In this document: positions 1 through 5,829 of the stretch, in pieces | Layout: each line of letters opens with the position of its first letter | Numbering within the stretch: the stretch's first letter is position 1 | Source: Gammaproteobacteria bacterium | GTDB lineage: Bacteria > Pseudomonadota > Gammaproteobacteria > Steroidobacterales > Woeseiaceae | Direction of reading: 5' to 3' | Assembly: GCA_030641695.1 (NCBI GenBank) | Contig: DAOWGY010000194.1 | Location: 1 to 6,045 of the forward strand | Length of the DNA: 6,045 nucleotides | Made by a program: the position numbers and the translations under genes | The notes under the pieces: model-generated | What the model saw: the letters and a program-made list of their open reading frames with translations, nothing else | The model's database searches: none | What the model was told of the DNA's origin: nothing

Positions 1-103
1 AAAGTGCGTTACCTGTTTCGAGGATGTTTTGGGACTGATGCTTGGCCCAATGTATGGCCCTAGGAAGCAGAATCGGTAGTAGCGATTCGAGGCTTTCGTT
101 CAT
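1..103 (-). CDS. Hypothetical protein, N-terminal fragment (runs off window)
   Basis: An ATG at 103 opens a minus-strand frame that stays open to the window edge, giving 34 residues. The protein begins MNESLESLLPILLPRAIHW and continues AKHQSQNILETGNAL. The composition looks like a genuine soluble helical protein rather than a chance frame. The start resembles small uncharacterised bacterial proteins with a Leu-Leu-Pro-x-Ala-x-x-Trp-Ala opening, but I cannot attach a function. There is no signal peptide or membrane segment in the visible part. A weak ribosome-binding element (TTAGG, four bases before the ATG) precedes the start. It lies 119 nt beyond the end of the moeA-like gene on the same strand, so it may be read through from that operon or have its own promoter. 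The short length is the main uncertainty. Confidence 0.5.
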   Translation of the reverse strand, partial: MNESLESLLPILLPRAIHWAKHQSQNILETGNAL

Positions 104-132
104 GTTGCCTAATGTCTAGCTTACTTGTATTC

Positions 133-161
133 AGTATCTGGCGCGGCTGTTGCGAATGCAA
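133..161 (-). promoter_or_regulatory. Weak sigma-70-like promoter candidate
   Basis: On the minus strand, TTGCAT (156-161) and GATACT (133-138) are separated by exactly 17 bases, the ideal sigma-70 spacing. The boxes match the consensus at about 3 of 6 and 4 of 6 positions. It would fire towards the unknown gene starting at 103, leaving a leader of roughly 25 nt. This is pattern matching only. A match of this quality can arise by chance in 119 nt. Confidence 0.25.
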
Positions 162-178
162 ATGTGGAAGCGCGTGCA

Positions 179-205
179 TAGCCGAGACAGATACGACTCG
201 GGCTA
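179..205 (-). terminator. Weak hairpin after the moeA-like gene
   Basis: About 18 nt past the moeA-like stop, the minus strand reads TAGCCCGAG, a 10-nt loop, then CTCGGCTA. This can pair over 8 bp with one bulged C. No T-run follows the stem, so it is not a canonical intrinsic terminator. It could protect the mRNA 3' end or be incidental. Confidence 0.2.
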
Positions 206-222
206 GTGGCGGGTAATCGCGC

Positions 223-1419
223 TCACCAACGATGCAACGGCACGGTCGTGCCGGTCTTGAAGTGCGTTTCTTCCAGCTCGAGTTCCAGGTAACCATCGGT
301 CCCCGTCAACGACGCGAAGTCACCAGAAGTATTCGTGTGCACCGGCATTGCGAGCACTGTTCCCGCTGCATTGGATACGAGCTTGGTCGGCAGGAAGCAG
401 GTTAGCTGTGGGCGGAACGTCACATCCTGAGTCAGCGTCGCGAACTCGGGGTTCTTTGGCGTGGTGGCCGATGCTTTTGCGAGCGCCGGGATGACGTACT
501 GCCGGCAACAAACCAGCGTCGATACAGGATTGCCCGGCAGCGCAAAAACGGCCTGCTTATTCGGGCCTATGCCGAACCACATCGGCTTCCCGGGCCGCTG
601 CGAAATCTTGTGAAACACAACTTCTACGCCGAGGTCGGCCAGCACCTGCGGCACGAAATCCGCCTTGCCCATCGAGACGCCACCACTCAGTATCACTACG
701 TTGGCACTTTCAAGATGATATTGAATGTGCTCTTTGAGCAGGTCGCGATCGTCGACGATGTGATCGTGCCTACAGTCCGTATAGCTGTGTTGATTGAGCA
801 TGGCGATTACCGCCGGCCCGTTCGACATACGAATCTGATGCGGCTCGATGTTGTCGCCTGCAGCGACGAGTTCGTTGCCTGTCGATATCACGCGGATCGT
901 TGGTGACTGACTGACCTCTATCTCGGGCAGGCCTGCCGATGCGATGATCGCGATATCCATCGGGGATATGCGTAGCCCAGGCCTCAGGAGTTCGGTACCT
1001 TCACTGTGATCGGAGCCGCGGGCATGGATGAATTGCCTCGCTGCGGATTCGTAATCGGCTTCGATTTCTGCAACATCATCAGTCACGGATATGCGCTCGA
1101 CGGGCACGATGCAGTTGGCACCGTCGGGGAGCGATGCACCCGTCATGATTTCGATCGCTTTGCCCGCGGCTAGCGTTTGCGCCGGATCGCCGGCGTGTTG
1201 CGTCGACTGGATCGGAAATGCACGAGTGCCGCTATCGAAATCTTCAAAGCGAATCGCGATGCCGTCCATCATGACGCGGTCGAAAGGTGGTTGGTCGCGC
1301 TCGGCATGAACGCTCTGCCGCAGGATTCGACCGATGGCGTCGTCGAGTGACACGCTTTCCGTGTCACAGGCCTGCATTGCGGCCTGAATGGCATTCGTTG
1401 CCTCCGCTGCGGTTAGCAC
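223..1419 (-). CDS. moeA: MoeA-family molybdopterin molybdenumtransferase
   Basis: Encodes 398 residues, close to the roughly 411 of E. coli MoeA, the cytoplasmic enzyme that inserts molybdate into adenylylated molybdopterin. Visible family motifs are PPFDRVMMDGIAIR (44-57), MTGASLPDGANCIVP (92-106), RGSD (134-137), STGNEL (179-184), SGGVSMGKADF (245-255), RPGKP (275-279) and LPGNPVS (294-300). The end has the C-terminal SGDFASL...DGYLEL pattern of domain IV. From memory of the E. coli protein, the acidic and proline active-site positions are kept (D52, D137, E183, D223, D254, P295, P298), while one active-site lysine is arginine (R275). The GTG start at 1419 is chosen because it places the usual N-terminal 'LTAAEA' helix at residue 2. 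The frame is open another 81 codons upstream, but that part only shadows purD. The start is 7 nt past the purD stop, suggesting coupled translation. Family assignment is firm; exact start and paralogue type are less so. Confidence 0.9.
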   Translation of the reverse strand: MLTAAEATNAIQAAMQACDTESVSLDDAIGRILRQSVHAERDQPPFDRVMMDGIAIRFEDFDSGTRAFPIQSTQHAGDPAQTLAAGKAIEIMTGASLPDGANCIVPVERISVTDDVAEIEADYESAARQFIHARGSDHSEGTELLRPGLRISPMDIAIIASAGLPEIEVSQSPTIRVISTGNELVAAGDNIEPHQIRMSNGPAVIAMLNQHSYTDCRHDHIVDDRDLLKEHIQYHLESANVVILSGGVSMGKADFVPQVLADLGVEVVFHKISQRPGKPMWFGIGPNKQAVFALPGNPVSTLVCCRQYVIPALAKASATTPKNPEFATLTQDVTFRPQLTCFLPTKLVSNAAGTVLAMPVHTNTSGDFASLTGTDGYLELELEETHFKTGTTVPLHRW

Positions 1420-1426
1420 GGCTCGA

Positions 1427-2707
1427 CTACGCCCTCTCTCGAGCGATGGCGCGATGGCCGATATCGCGGCGCAGATAGACGTCTTCCCAACAGATCTTGT
1501 CGACGGCCTCGTAGGCTCGATCAGCCGCTTTCGCGACACTGTCACCGAGCCCGACGACGCATAACACGCGGCCACCACTCGTGACGACGTCGTCACCGTC
1601 CTCGGTCGTGCCAGCGTGGAAGACTTTCTGCGCCTCGCCATCGGCCTCGTCGAGACCTGCAATGCGCTTGCCCCTGGCGTAGTTCTCCGGGTATCCGCCG
1701 GCGGCCATCACGACACCGAGCGCCGCACGCTCATCCCATTCGGCGGTAATGTCACTCAACGTGCCGTTGAGTGTCGCCAGGCAGATGGCGACGAGGTCGG
1801 ATTTCAGCCGCACCAGGATTGGTTGCGTCTCCGGGTCGCCCATGCGGCAGTTGAACTCGATGACCTTCGGCGTGCCGTCGGCCATGATCATGAGCCCGGC
1901 ATACAGGAAGCCGAGGTACGGCGCCCCATCGATCATCATGCCCTTGAGCGTCGGGCCGATCACCTCGTTCAGAACGCGTGTTTCGATTTCGGGTGTAACG
2001 ACCGGGGCGGGAGAGTAGGCACCCATGCCGCCCGTGTTCGGACCAACGTCGCCCTCGTCGCGGGCTTTGTGATCCTGCGAGGTCGCGAGCGGCAGGATCG
2101 TCTCGCCGTCCGTGATGACGATGAAACTCGCTTCCTCGCCATCGAGAAATTCCTCGACGACAATTCTCGCCCCGGCATCCCCGAACTTATTGCCTGAGAG
2201 CATGTCCGTTGCCGCGCGTTCCGCTTCCTCGAGCGTCATTGCAACGATCACACCTTTGCCTGCTGCGAGGCCATCGGCCTTGATAACAATAGGCGCGCCC
2301 TGTTCCCGGATGTAGGCAAGTGCTGCATCGAGGTCGGCGAAGTTCTTGTACGCGGCCGTCGGAACGTGGTGCCGTGCCAGAAAATCCTTGGTAAAGGCTT
2401 TCGAGCCCTCGAGCTGCGCCGCGGCTGCGCTCGGGCCGAAGCAGGGCAGGTCGGCTTCTACGAAACGGTCAACGATACCGGCGACGAGCGGCGCTTCCGG
2501 ACCGACGATGGTGAGACCGATATTCTCGTCTTGGGCAAGTGCGAGCAGGCCATCGATGTCATCGGCTGACACCGGCACGTTGTGGACGCCGGGCTCTCTT
2601 GCCGTCCCAGCATTGCCGGGCGCGACAAGCACCTCGTCGGCGTTTTGGGCACATTTCCATGCGAGAGCGTGCTCGCGCCCACCTGACCCAACCACCAAAA
2701 CCTTCAT
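1427..2707 (-). CDS. purD: Phosphoribosylamine-glycine ligase (GAR synthetase)
   Basis: Encodes 426 residues, the normal length for PurD. It catalyses ATP-dependent joining of glycine to 5-phosphoribosylamine, the second step of de novo purine synthesis, in the cytoplasm. The N-domain carries GSGGREHA (7-14) and GPEAPL (69-74). The ATP-grasp region carries KADGLAAGKGV (143-153), EEFLDGEEAS (185-194), SQDHK (210-214), GPNTGGMGAYSP (222-233) and EFNCRMGDPETQ (284-295), which holds the metal-binding Glu and Asn. A C-terminal GARS domain runs from about 320. All expected motifs are intact. The ATG at 2707 gives the canonical MKVLVVGSGGREHA start. A purine-rich AGGGGA sits about 12 nt upstream, rather far for a ribosome site. 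The gene follows purH after 115 nt that contain a large inverted repeat, and leads directly into the moeA-like gene. Confidence 0.97.
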   Translation of the reverse strand: MKVLVVGSGGREHALAWKCAQNADEVLVAPGNAGTAREPGVHNVPVSADDIDGLLALAQDENIGLTIVGPEAPLVAGIVDRFVEADLPCFGPSAAAAQLEGSKAFTKDFLARHHVPTAAYKNFADLDAALAYIREQGAPIVIKADGLAAGKGVIVAMTLEEAERAATDMLSGNKFGDAGARIVVEEFLDGEEASFIVITDGETILPLATSQDHKARDEGDVGPNTGGMGAYSPAPVVTPEIETRVLNEVIGPTLKGMMIDGAPYLGFLYAGLMIMADGTPKVIEFNCRMGDPETQPILVRLKSDLVAICLATLNGTLSDITAEWDERAALGVVMAAGGYPENYARGKRIAGLDEADGEAQKVFHAGTTEDGDDVVTSGGRVLCVVGLGDSVAKAADRAYEAVDKICWEDVYLRRDIGHRAIARERA

Positions 2708-2738
2708 GCTGCGACCGAATCCCCTGTTTCAGTTGAAC

Positions 2739-2817
2739 TGTTGGTTTCGGATATTTCTCATCGGAAGTAAAGCGCAGCGCAGCGAGCCATGACGATGAGA
2801 AATATCCGAAACCAACA
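2739..2817. repeat. Perfect 25-bp inverted repeat with 29-nt centre
   Basis: The arms at 2739-2763 and 2793-2817 are exact reverse complements over 25 bp. The left arm begins TGTTGGTTTCGG and ends TTTCTCATCG. The centre, 2764-2792, is asymmetric and contains the GC-rich run GCGCAGCGCAGCG. The arms are about 40% GC, lower than the flanking genes. The element fills most of the purH-purD spacer, starting 5 nt after the purH stop on the minus strand. No T-run follows on either strand, so an ordinary rho-independent terminator is unlikely. It has the size and symmetry of a dispersed palindromic repeat or miniature non-autonomous element; no target-site duplication is evident. In RNA from either strand it would form a very stable stem-loop and may influence purH/purD mRNA processing or decay. 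Confidence 0.9.
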
Positions 2818-2822
2818 ATACA

Positions 2823-4385
2823 TCAATGCCGAAAATGCCGCATGCCCGTGAAGACCATCGCCAAACTGTGTTCGTTCGCGGCCTGAATCACTTCCTCGTC
2901 ACGCATTGAACCGCCGGGCTGGATGATTGCGGCGATGCCGGTCTCGGCCGCTGCATCGATGCCGTCACGGAACGGGAAAAACGCGTCCGAGGCCATTACT
3001 GAGCCCTTGATCTCCAGACCTTCGTCTGCAGCTTTAATTGCGGCGATTTTGGTGCTGTAAACGCGGCTCATCTGGCCGGCACCGACGCCGACGGTCGTGC
3101 CGTCTTTACAGAAAATAATTGCGTTCGATTTCACGTATTTCACAACAGTCCAGGCGAACAGCATGTCTGCAATCTGTTCTGATGTTGGCGCCTTCTCGGT
3201 GACTACCCTGAGGTCATCGGCCGTGATCTTGCCGAGATCTGTGTTCTGCACGAGCAGACCGCCCGAAACTTTCTTGAAGTCGAAACCGGGCACCGTTGCC
3301 TCTACCCAGTCGCCGGTTTCGAGCACGCGGACGTTCTTCTTCGCGGTGCAAGCTTCGGCCGCGTCCACGTCGATCGCCGGAGCCACGATCACCTCGACGA
3401 ACTGCCGCTCGATGATCGCTTCGGCCGTTGCTTTGTCGAGCGGTCGGTTGAACGCGATGATGCCGCCGAACGCCGATGTCGGGTCTGTCTTGAACGCCTT
3501 GTCGTAAGCCGCGAAGATGTTCTCGGCCACCGCGACGCCGCAGGGGTTTGCGTGTTTCACAATCACACACGCAGGCTGCTCGAACTGCTTCACGCACTCG
3601 AGAGCCGCATCGCTGTCCGCGATGTTGTTATAAGAGAGTGCTTTGCCCTGCAGCTGCTTCGCGGTCGCAAGCGATCCCGCCGGTGCTTGCTGATCGATGT
3701 AAAACGCCGCGTCCTGGTGCGGGTTTTCACCGTAGCGCATGCGGTCGACGAGGCGGCCGGCGTAAAGCATGCACTCGCCCAATGCCTCGTCGCCGAGGGC
3801 GTTCGACAGGTACTTCGACAGAAAATTTGCAATTGCCGCGTCGTAGCTCGCAGTGTGCGCAAATGCCTTGGCGGCAAGGCGACGGCGATCGTCGAGGCTC
3901 AAGCCGTCGCCTTTGAGCGCTGCCAATACCTTGTCATAGTCGTCGGGGTCGACCACGATGGCTACGCCGTCATGATTTTTCGATGCCGCACGAATCATCG
4001 CCGGGCCGCCGATATCGATGTTTTCGATAGCATCGTCGATCGTCGCGTCTTCACGCGCGATCGTCGCTTCGAACGGATACAGGTTCACGCACAGAAGATC
4101 TATGGGCTCAATGCCATGCTCGTCCATGACGCCCTCATCCGTGCCGCGCCGGCCCAGGAGGCCGCCGTGGATTTTCGGGTGCAGCGTTTTAACGCGGCCG
4201 TCCATGATCTCGGGGAACCCGGTCTTGTCGGATACCCCGATGGCGTCGATCCCGGCATCCCGCAATATTTTTGCGGTGCCACCGGTCGAGAGTATCTCCA
4301 CGCCGAGATCGGCAAGGCCTTTGACAAAGGGAATCAGGTCGCTCTTGTCAGAGACACTGACGAGCGCGCGGCGGACATTGAACAT
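2823..4385 (-). CDS. purH: Bifunctional AICAR formyltransferase / IMP cyclohydrolase
   Basis: Encodes 520 residues (E. coli PurH is about 529). It carries out the last two steps to IMP: formylation of AICAR with 10-formyl-tetrahydrofolate, then ring closure. The N-terminal MGS-like cyclohydrolase domain (about 1-195) shows SVSDK (10-14), STGGT (33-37), KTLHPKIHGGLL (66-77) and GGPAMIRAASKN (126-137). The transformylase domain shows YGENPHQ (218-224), KHANPCG with the catalytic Lys-His pair (277-283), DPTSAFGG (301-308), SDAFFPFRDGID (466-477) and the typical C-terminus GMRHFRH. No motif is missing. The ATG at 4385 directly abuts the fis TAG stop (TAGATG). No Shine-Dalgarno sequence is visible inside the fis 3' end, so translation probably depends on ribosomes terminating on fis. 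The stop is followed 5 nt later by the long inverted repeat. Confidence 0.98.
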   Translation of the reverse strand: MFNVRRALVSVSDKSDLIPFVKGLADLGVEILSTGGTAKILRDAGIDAIGVSDKTGFPEIMDGRVKTLHPKIHGGLLGRRGTDEGVMDEHGIEPIDLLCVNLYPFEATIAREDATIDDAIENIDIGGPAMIRAASKNHDGVAIVVDPDDYDKVLAALKGDGLSLDDRRRLAAKAFAHTASYDAAIANFLSKYLSNALGDEALGECMLYAGRLVDRMRYGENPHQDAAFYIDQQAPAGSLATAKQLQGKALSYNNIADSDAALECVKQFEQPACVIVKHANPCGVAVAENIFAAYDKAFKTDPTSAFGGIIAFNRPLDKATAEAIIERQFVEVIVAPAIDVDAAEACTAKKNVRVLETGDWVEATVPGFDFKKVSGGLLVQNTDLGKITADDLRVVTEKAPTSEQIADMLFAWTVVKYVKSNAIIFCKDGTTVGVGAGQMSRVYSTKIAAIKAADEGLEIKGSVMASDAFFPFRDGIDAAAETGIAAIIQPGGSMRDEEVIQAANEHSLAMVFTGMRHFRH

Positions 4386-4676
4386 CTAGTGAATCAGCGA
4401 GTAAGTGCGGAGTTTCTTGCGCAGCGTGCCCCGGTTGATGCCCAGGATACCGGCTGCCTGGCTTTGATTGCCGTCAGTGAAATCCATGACGGCCTTGAAG
4501 AGCGGGCGTTCGACTTCGCCCATGACGAGGTCGTAAAGATCACCCGGACGATCGCCGCTCAGACTGGCGAAATAATTATTAAGTGCGTCTTCAGTGTGCT
4601 TGCAGAGAGGTTTCTTGCTTTTGGAAGATTTCAGTGGTTCGATTTTTTTCGGCTTCTTATAGGCCACGTTGCTCAA
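4386..4676 (-). CDS. fis: Fis-family nucleoid-associated DNA-binding protein
   Basis: Encodes 96 residues, against 98 in E. coli Fis, a dimeric DNA-bending protein that shapes the nucleoid and activates growth-rate-linked promoters. The core TEDALNNYFASLSGD...DLYDLVMGEVERPL (28-59) matches the dimerisation helices. GNQSQAAGILGINRGTLRKKLR (69-90) is the helix-turn-helix, nearly identical to the family. The N-terminus is unusual: 9 lysines in the first 26 residues and no clear match to the beta-hairpin arm that E. coli Fis uses with invertases. The only plausible starts are TTG at 4676 or GTG at 4667. An in-frame TAG at 4698-4700 rules out a longer protein, and there is no good Shine-Dalgarno sequence. 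It sits 54 nt after dusB, as in the classic dusB-fis operon, and touches purH. The family call is secure; the first residues are not. Confidence 0.94.
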   Translation of the reverse strand: MSNVAYKKPKKIEPLKSSKSKKPLCKHTEDALNNYFASLSGDRPGDLYDLVMGEVERPLFKAVMDFTDGNQSQAAGILGINRGTLRKKLRTYSLIH

Positions 4677-4687
4677 TCCCGGTGCAC

Positions 4688-4709
4688 TGGCTCGCCGCTA
4701 GTCGAGCCA
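4688..4709 (-). promoter_or_regulatory. Hairpin just upstream of the fis start
   Basis: TGGCTCG (4703-4709 on the minus strand) can pair perfectly with CGAGCCA (4688-4694) across an 8-nt loop. The 3' foot lies about 11 nt before the TTG start of fis, in the dusB-fis spacer. It could modulate ribosome access to the start, but no regulator or known RNA class is suggested by the sequence. A 7-bp stem of this kind can occur by chance. Confidence 0.35.
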
Positions 4710-4730
4710 TTCTCCCCACGCTTCCGCCGA

Positions 4731-5741
4731 CTACGCTGCCAAGGAAACTCCCCCGTCGTTACGGTCAAAGTAATCCTTGATCAGGCACAGTTGTTCAGAA
4801 GCACTGTCGACGCGCACTGCCCGGTAACGAAACTCGTCTGCATTCGCGAGCTTGTCGCAATACCAGGTCAGGTGCTTTCGAGCCACCCGAACGCCTCTCT
4901 TTTCGCCGTAAAAACGGTGCAATTCGCTCAGGTGGCCGAGCATCATATCACGCAATTCAGTTTTATCCAGCGGCACTTTTTTCGTGTCGTTGCTTAGAAA
5001 AAGTTTAAGTTCGCGGAAGATCCACGGGCGTCCCTGCGCGCCTCGACCGATCATCAAGCCATCAGCATTAGTTAGGCGCAATACTTCAAGCGACTTCTCC
5101 GGAGTGGTCAGGTCGCCATTGGCAATAACGGGTATCGACAGTTGTTCTTTTATACGCGCAATCGTCTCGTATTCAGCCTCGCCTTTGTATCGACATGCGC
5201 GAGTTCGGCCGTGAACGGCGAGTGAGGCGATGCCCGCGTCTTCGGCAATTCGGGCGATCACAGGACCGTTGCGATGCTCGGGGTCCCAGCCGGTTCGGAT
5301 TTTCAGCGTGACGGGAACGTCAACGGCGGCTACGACCGTGCCGAGAATGCGCTCAACGAGCTTTTCGTCTTTCATCAACGCCGAACCAGCGAGCCTTTTG
5401 CAGACTTTCTTCGCTGGGCAGCCCATGTTGATGTCGATTATTTGTGCGCCGCGATCGACGCAGGCTTGTGCTGCCGAAGCGAGCTGATCGGGGTCGGAAC
5501 CAGCGATTTGTACGGCGACGGGCTCGGCATCGAGGTCCAGGTCGAGCCGGTGTTTCGACTTCGGTGTCTGCCAGAGGCTGGTATCGGCGGTCGTCATTTC
5601 GGAGGTCGTCATGCCCGCGCCGAAGCGCCGGCAGAGCTTGCGGAACGGCTTATCGGTCACGCCGGCCATGGGAGCCAGCACGAACGGGCTCGACAGTTGA
5701 TAAGGACCAATTATTAGCGGCGGGATTTGCATGTACGGCAT
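4731..5741 (-). CDS. dusB: tRNA-dihydrouridine synthase B
   Basis: Encodes 336 residues (E. coli DusB is 321). This FMN enzyme reduces uridine in the tRNA D-loop using NADPH. The TIM-barrel part carries APMAGVTDKPFRKLC (23-37), DINMGCPAKKV (103-113) with catalytic Cys108, LKIRTGW (146-152) with the conserved Lys, HGRTRAC (177-183), VIANGD (205-210) and the FMN phosphate-binding IGRGAQGRPWIF (231-242). A helical tRNA-binding domain follows to the C-terminus, including VARKHLTWY. I placed the start at ATG 5741. ATG 5732 (MQIPPLIIGPYQL) is equally plausible and closer to family N-termini. The frame is open back to 5798, but that extension only translates the palindromic repeat, so it is unlikely to be protein. 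No Shine-Dalgarno motif precedes either ATG. It is the first intact gene of the dusB-fis unit. Confidence 0.96.
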   Translation of the reverse strand: MPYMQIPPLIIGPYQLSSPFVLAPMAGVTDKPFRKLCRRFGAGMTTSEMTTADTSLWQTPKSKHRLDLDLDAEPVAVQIAGSDPDQLASAAQACVDRGAQIIDINMGCPAKKVCKRLAGSALMKDEKLVERILGTVVAAVDVPVTLKIRTGWDPEHRNGPVIARIAEDAGIASLAVHGRTRACRYKGEAEYETIARIKEQLSIPVIANGDLTTPEKSLEVLRLTNADGLMIGRGAQGRPWIFRELKLFLSNDTKKVPLDKTELRDMMLGHLSELHRFYGEKRGVRVARKHLTWYCDKLANADEFRYRAVRVDSASEQLCLIKDYFDRNDGGVSLAA

Positions 5742-5747
5742 TCTATC

Positions 5748-5829
5748 GTTGGAGCGGTTCTCGAACCGCGAGCGATCGCAGCGGCCGAAAGGCCGCATCG
5801 CGCTTCAAGAAGCGCTCCAACAACCGCTC
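5748..5829. repeat. REP-like palindromic repeat with cloverleaf fold
   Basis: Three perfect hairpins lie in a row: GCGGTTC-TC-GAACCGC (5754-5769), GCGGCC-GAAA-GGCCGC (5781-5796) and GCGCTTC-AA-GAAGCGC (5800-5815). They are enclosed by complementary ends GTTGGAGCG (5748-5756) and CGCTCCAAC (5813-5821). A further copy of the end unit (AACCGCTCC, 5822-5829 plus the base before) can alternatively pair with GGAGCGGTT (5751-5759). A GCGATCGC palindrome sits at 5772-5779. GGAGCGG...CCGCTCC palindromes of this type belong to known REP-like dispersed repeats of gammaproteobacteria. This one fills almost the whole gap between the DUF3426-like gene and dusB. There is no T-run, so it is not a standard terminator. 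It may stabilise the upstream transcript or reduce read-through. Confidence 0.85.

Noticed and set aside
1..79. Plus-strand frames open from the window edge (stops at 61-63 and 77-79)
   Set aside because: Only 20-25 codons without a recognisable motif, and they oppose a better-looking minus-strand gene start.
60..296. Minus-strand 78-codon frame across the moeA-like 3' end and spacer
   Set aside because: Its first third is out of frame within the moeA-like gene, and the rest is spacer plus an out-of-frame reading of the start of the gene at 103.
1420..1662. 81-codon N-terminal extension of the moeA-like frame
   Set aside because: It overlaps conserved C-terminal purD coding sequence and its Arg/Ser/Thr-rich translation matches nothing in MoeA. 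The GTG at 1419 fits the family start.
1616..2197. Plus-strand open frame of 193 codons opposite purD
   Set aside because: Fully antisense to the conserved ATP-grasp region of purD, with Arg/His/Val-rich content typical of a shadow frame.
2346..2792. Plus-strand open frame of 148 codons ending in the inverted repeat
   Set aside because: Mostly antisense to purD. Its end only reads through the left arm and centre of the repeat, and there is no motif or independent start signal.
2739..2817. Intrinsic terminator between purH and purD
   Set aside because: The stem is long and perfect, but neither side is followed by a T-run, and purD continues the same pathway downstream.
3552..4997. Plus-strand open frame of 481 codons opposite purH, fis and the end of dusB
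   Set aside because: It runs antisense across three well-supported genes and the translation shows no recognisable domain. Long antisense frames are expected in GC-rich coding DNA.
5742..5798. 19-residue N-terminal extension of DusB
   Set aside because: It is the translation of the palindromic repeat (MRPFGRCDRSRFENRSNDR) and has no counterpart in the family.
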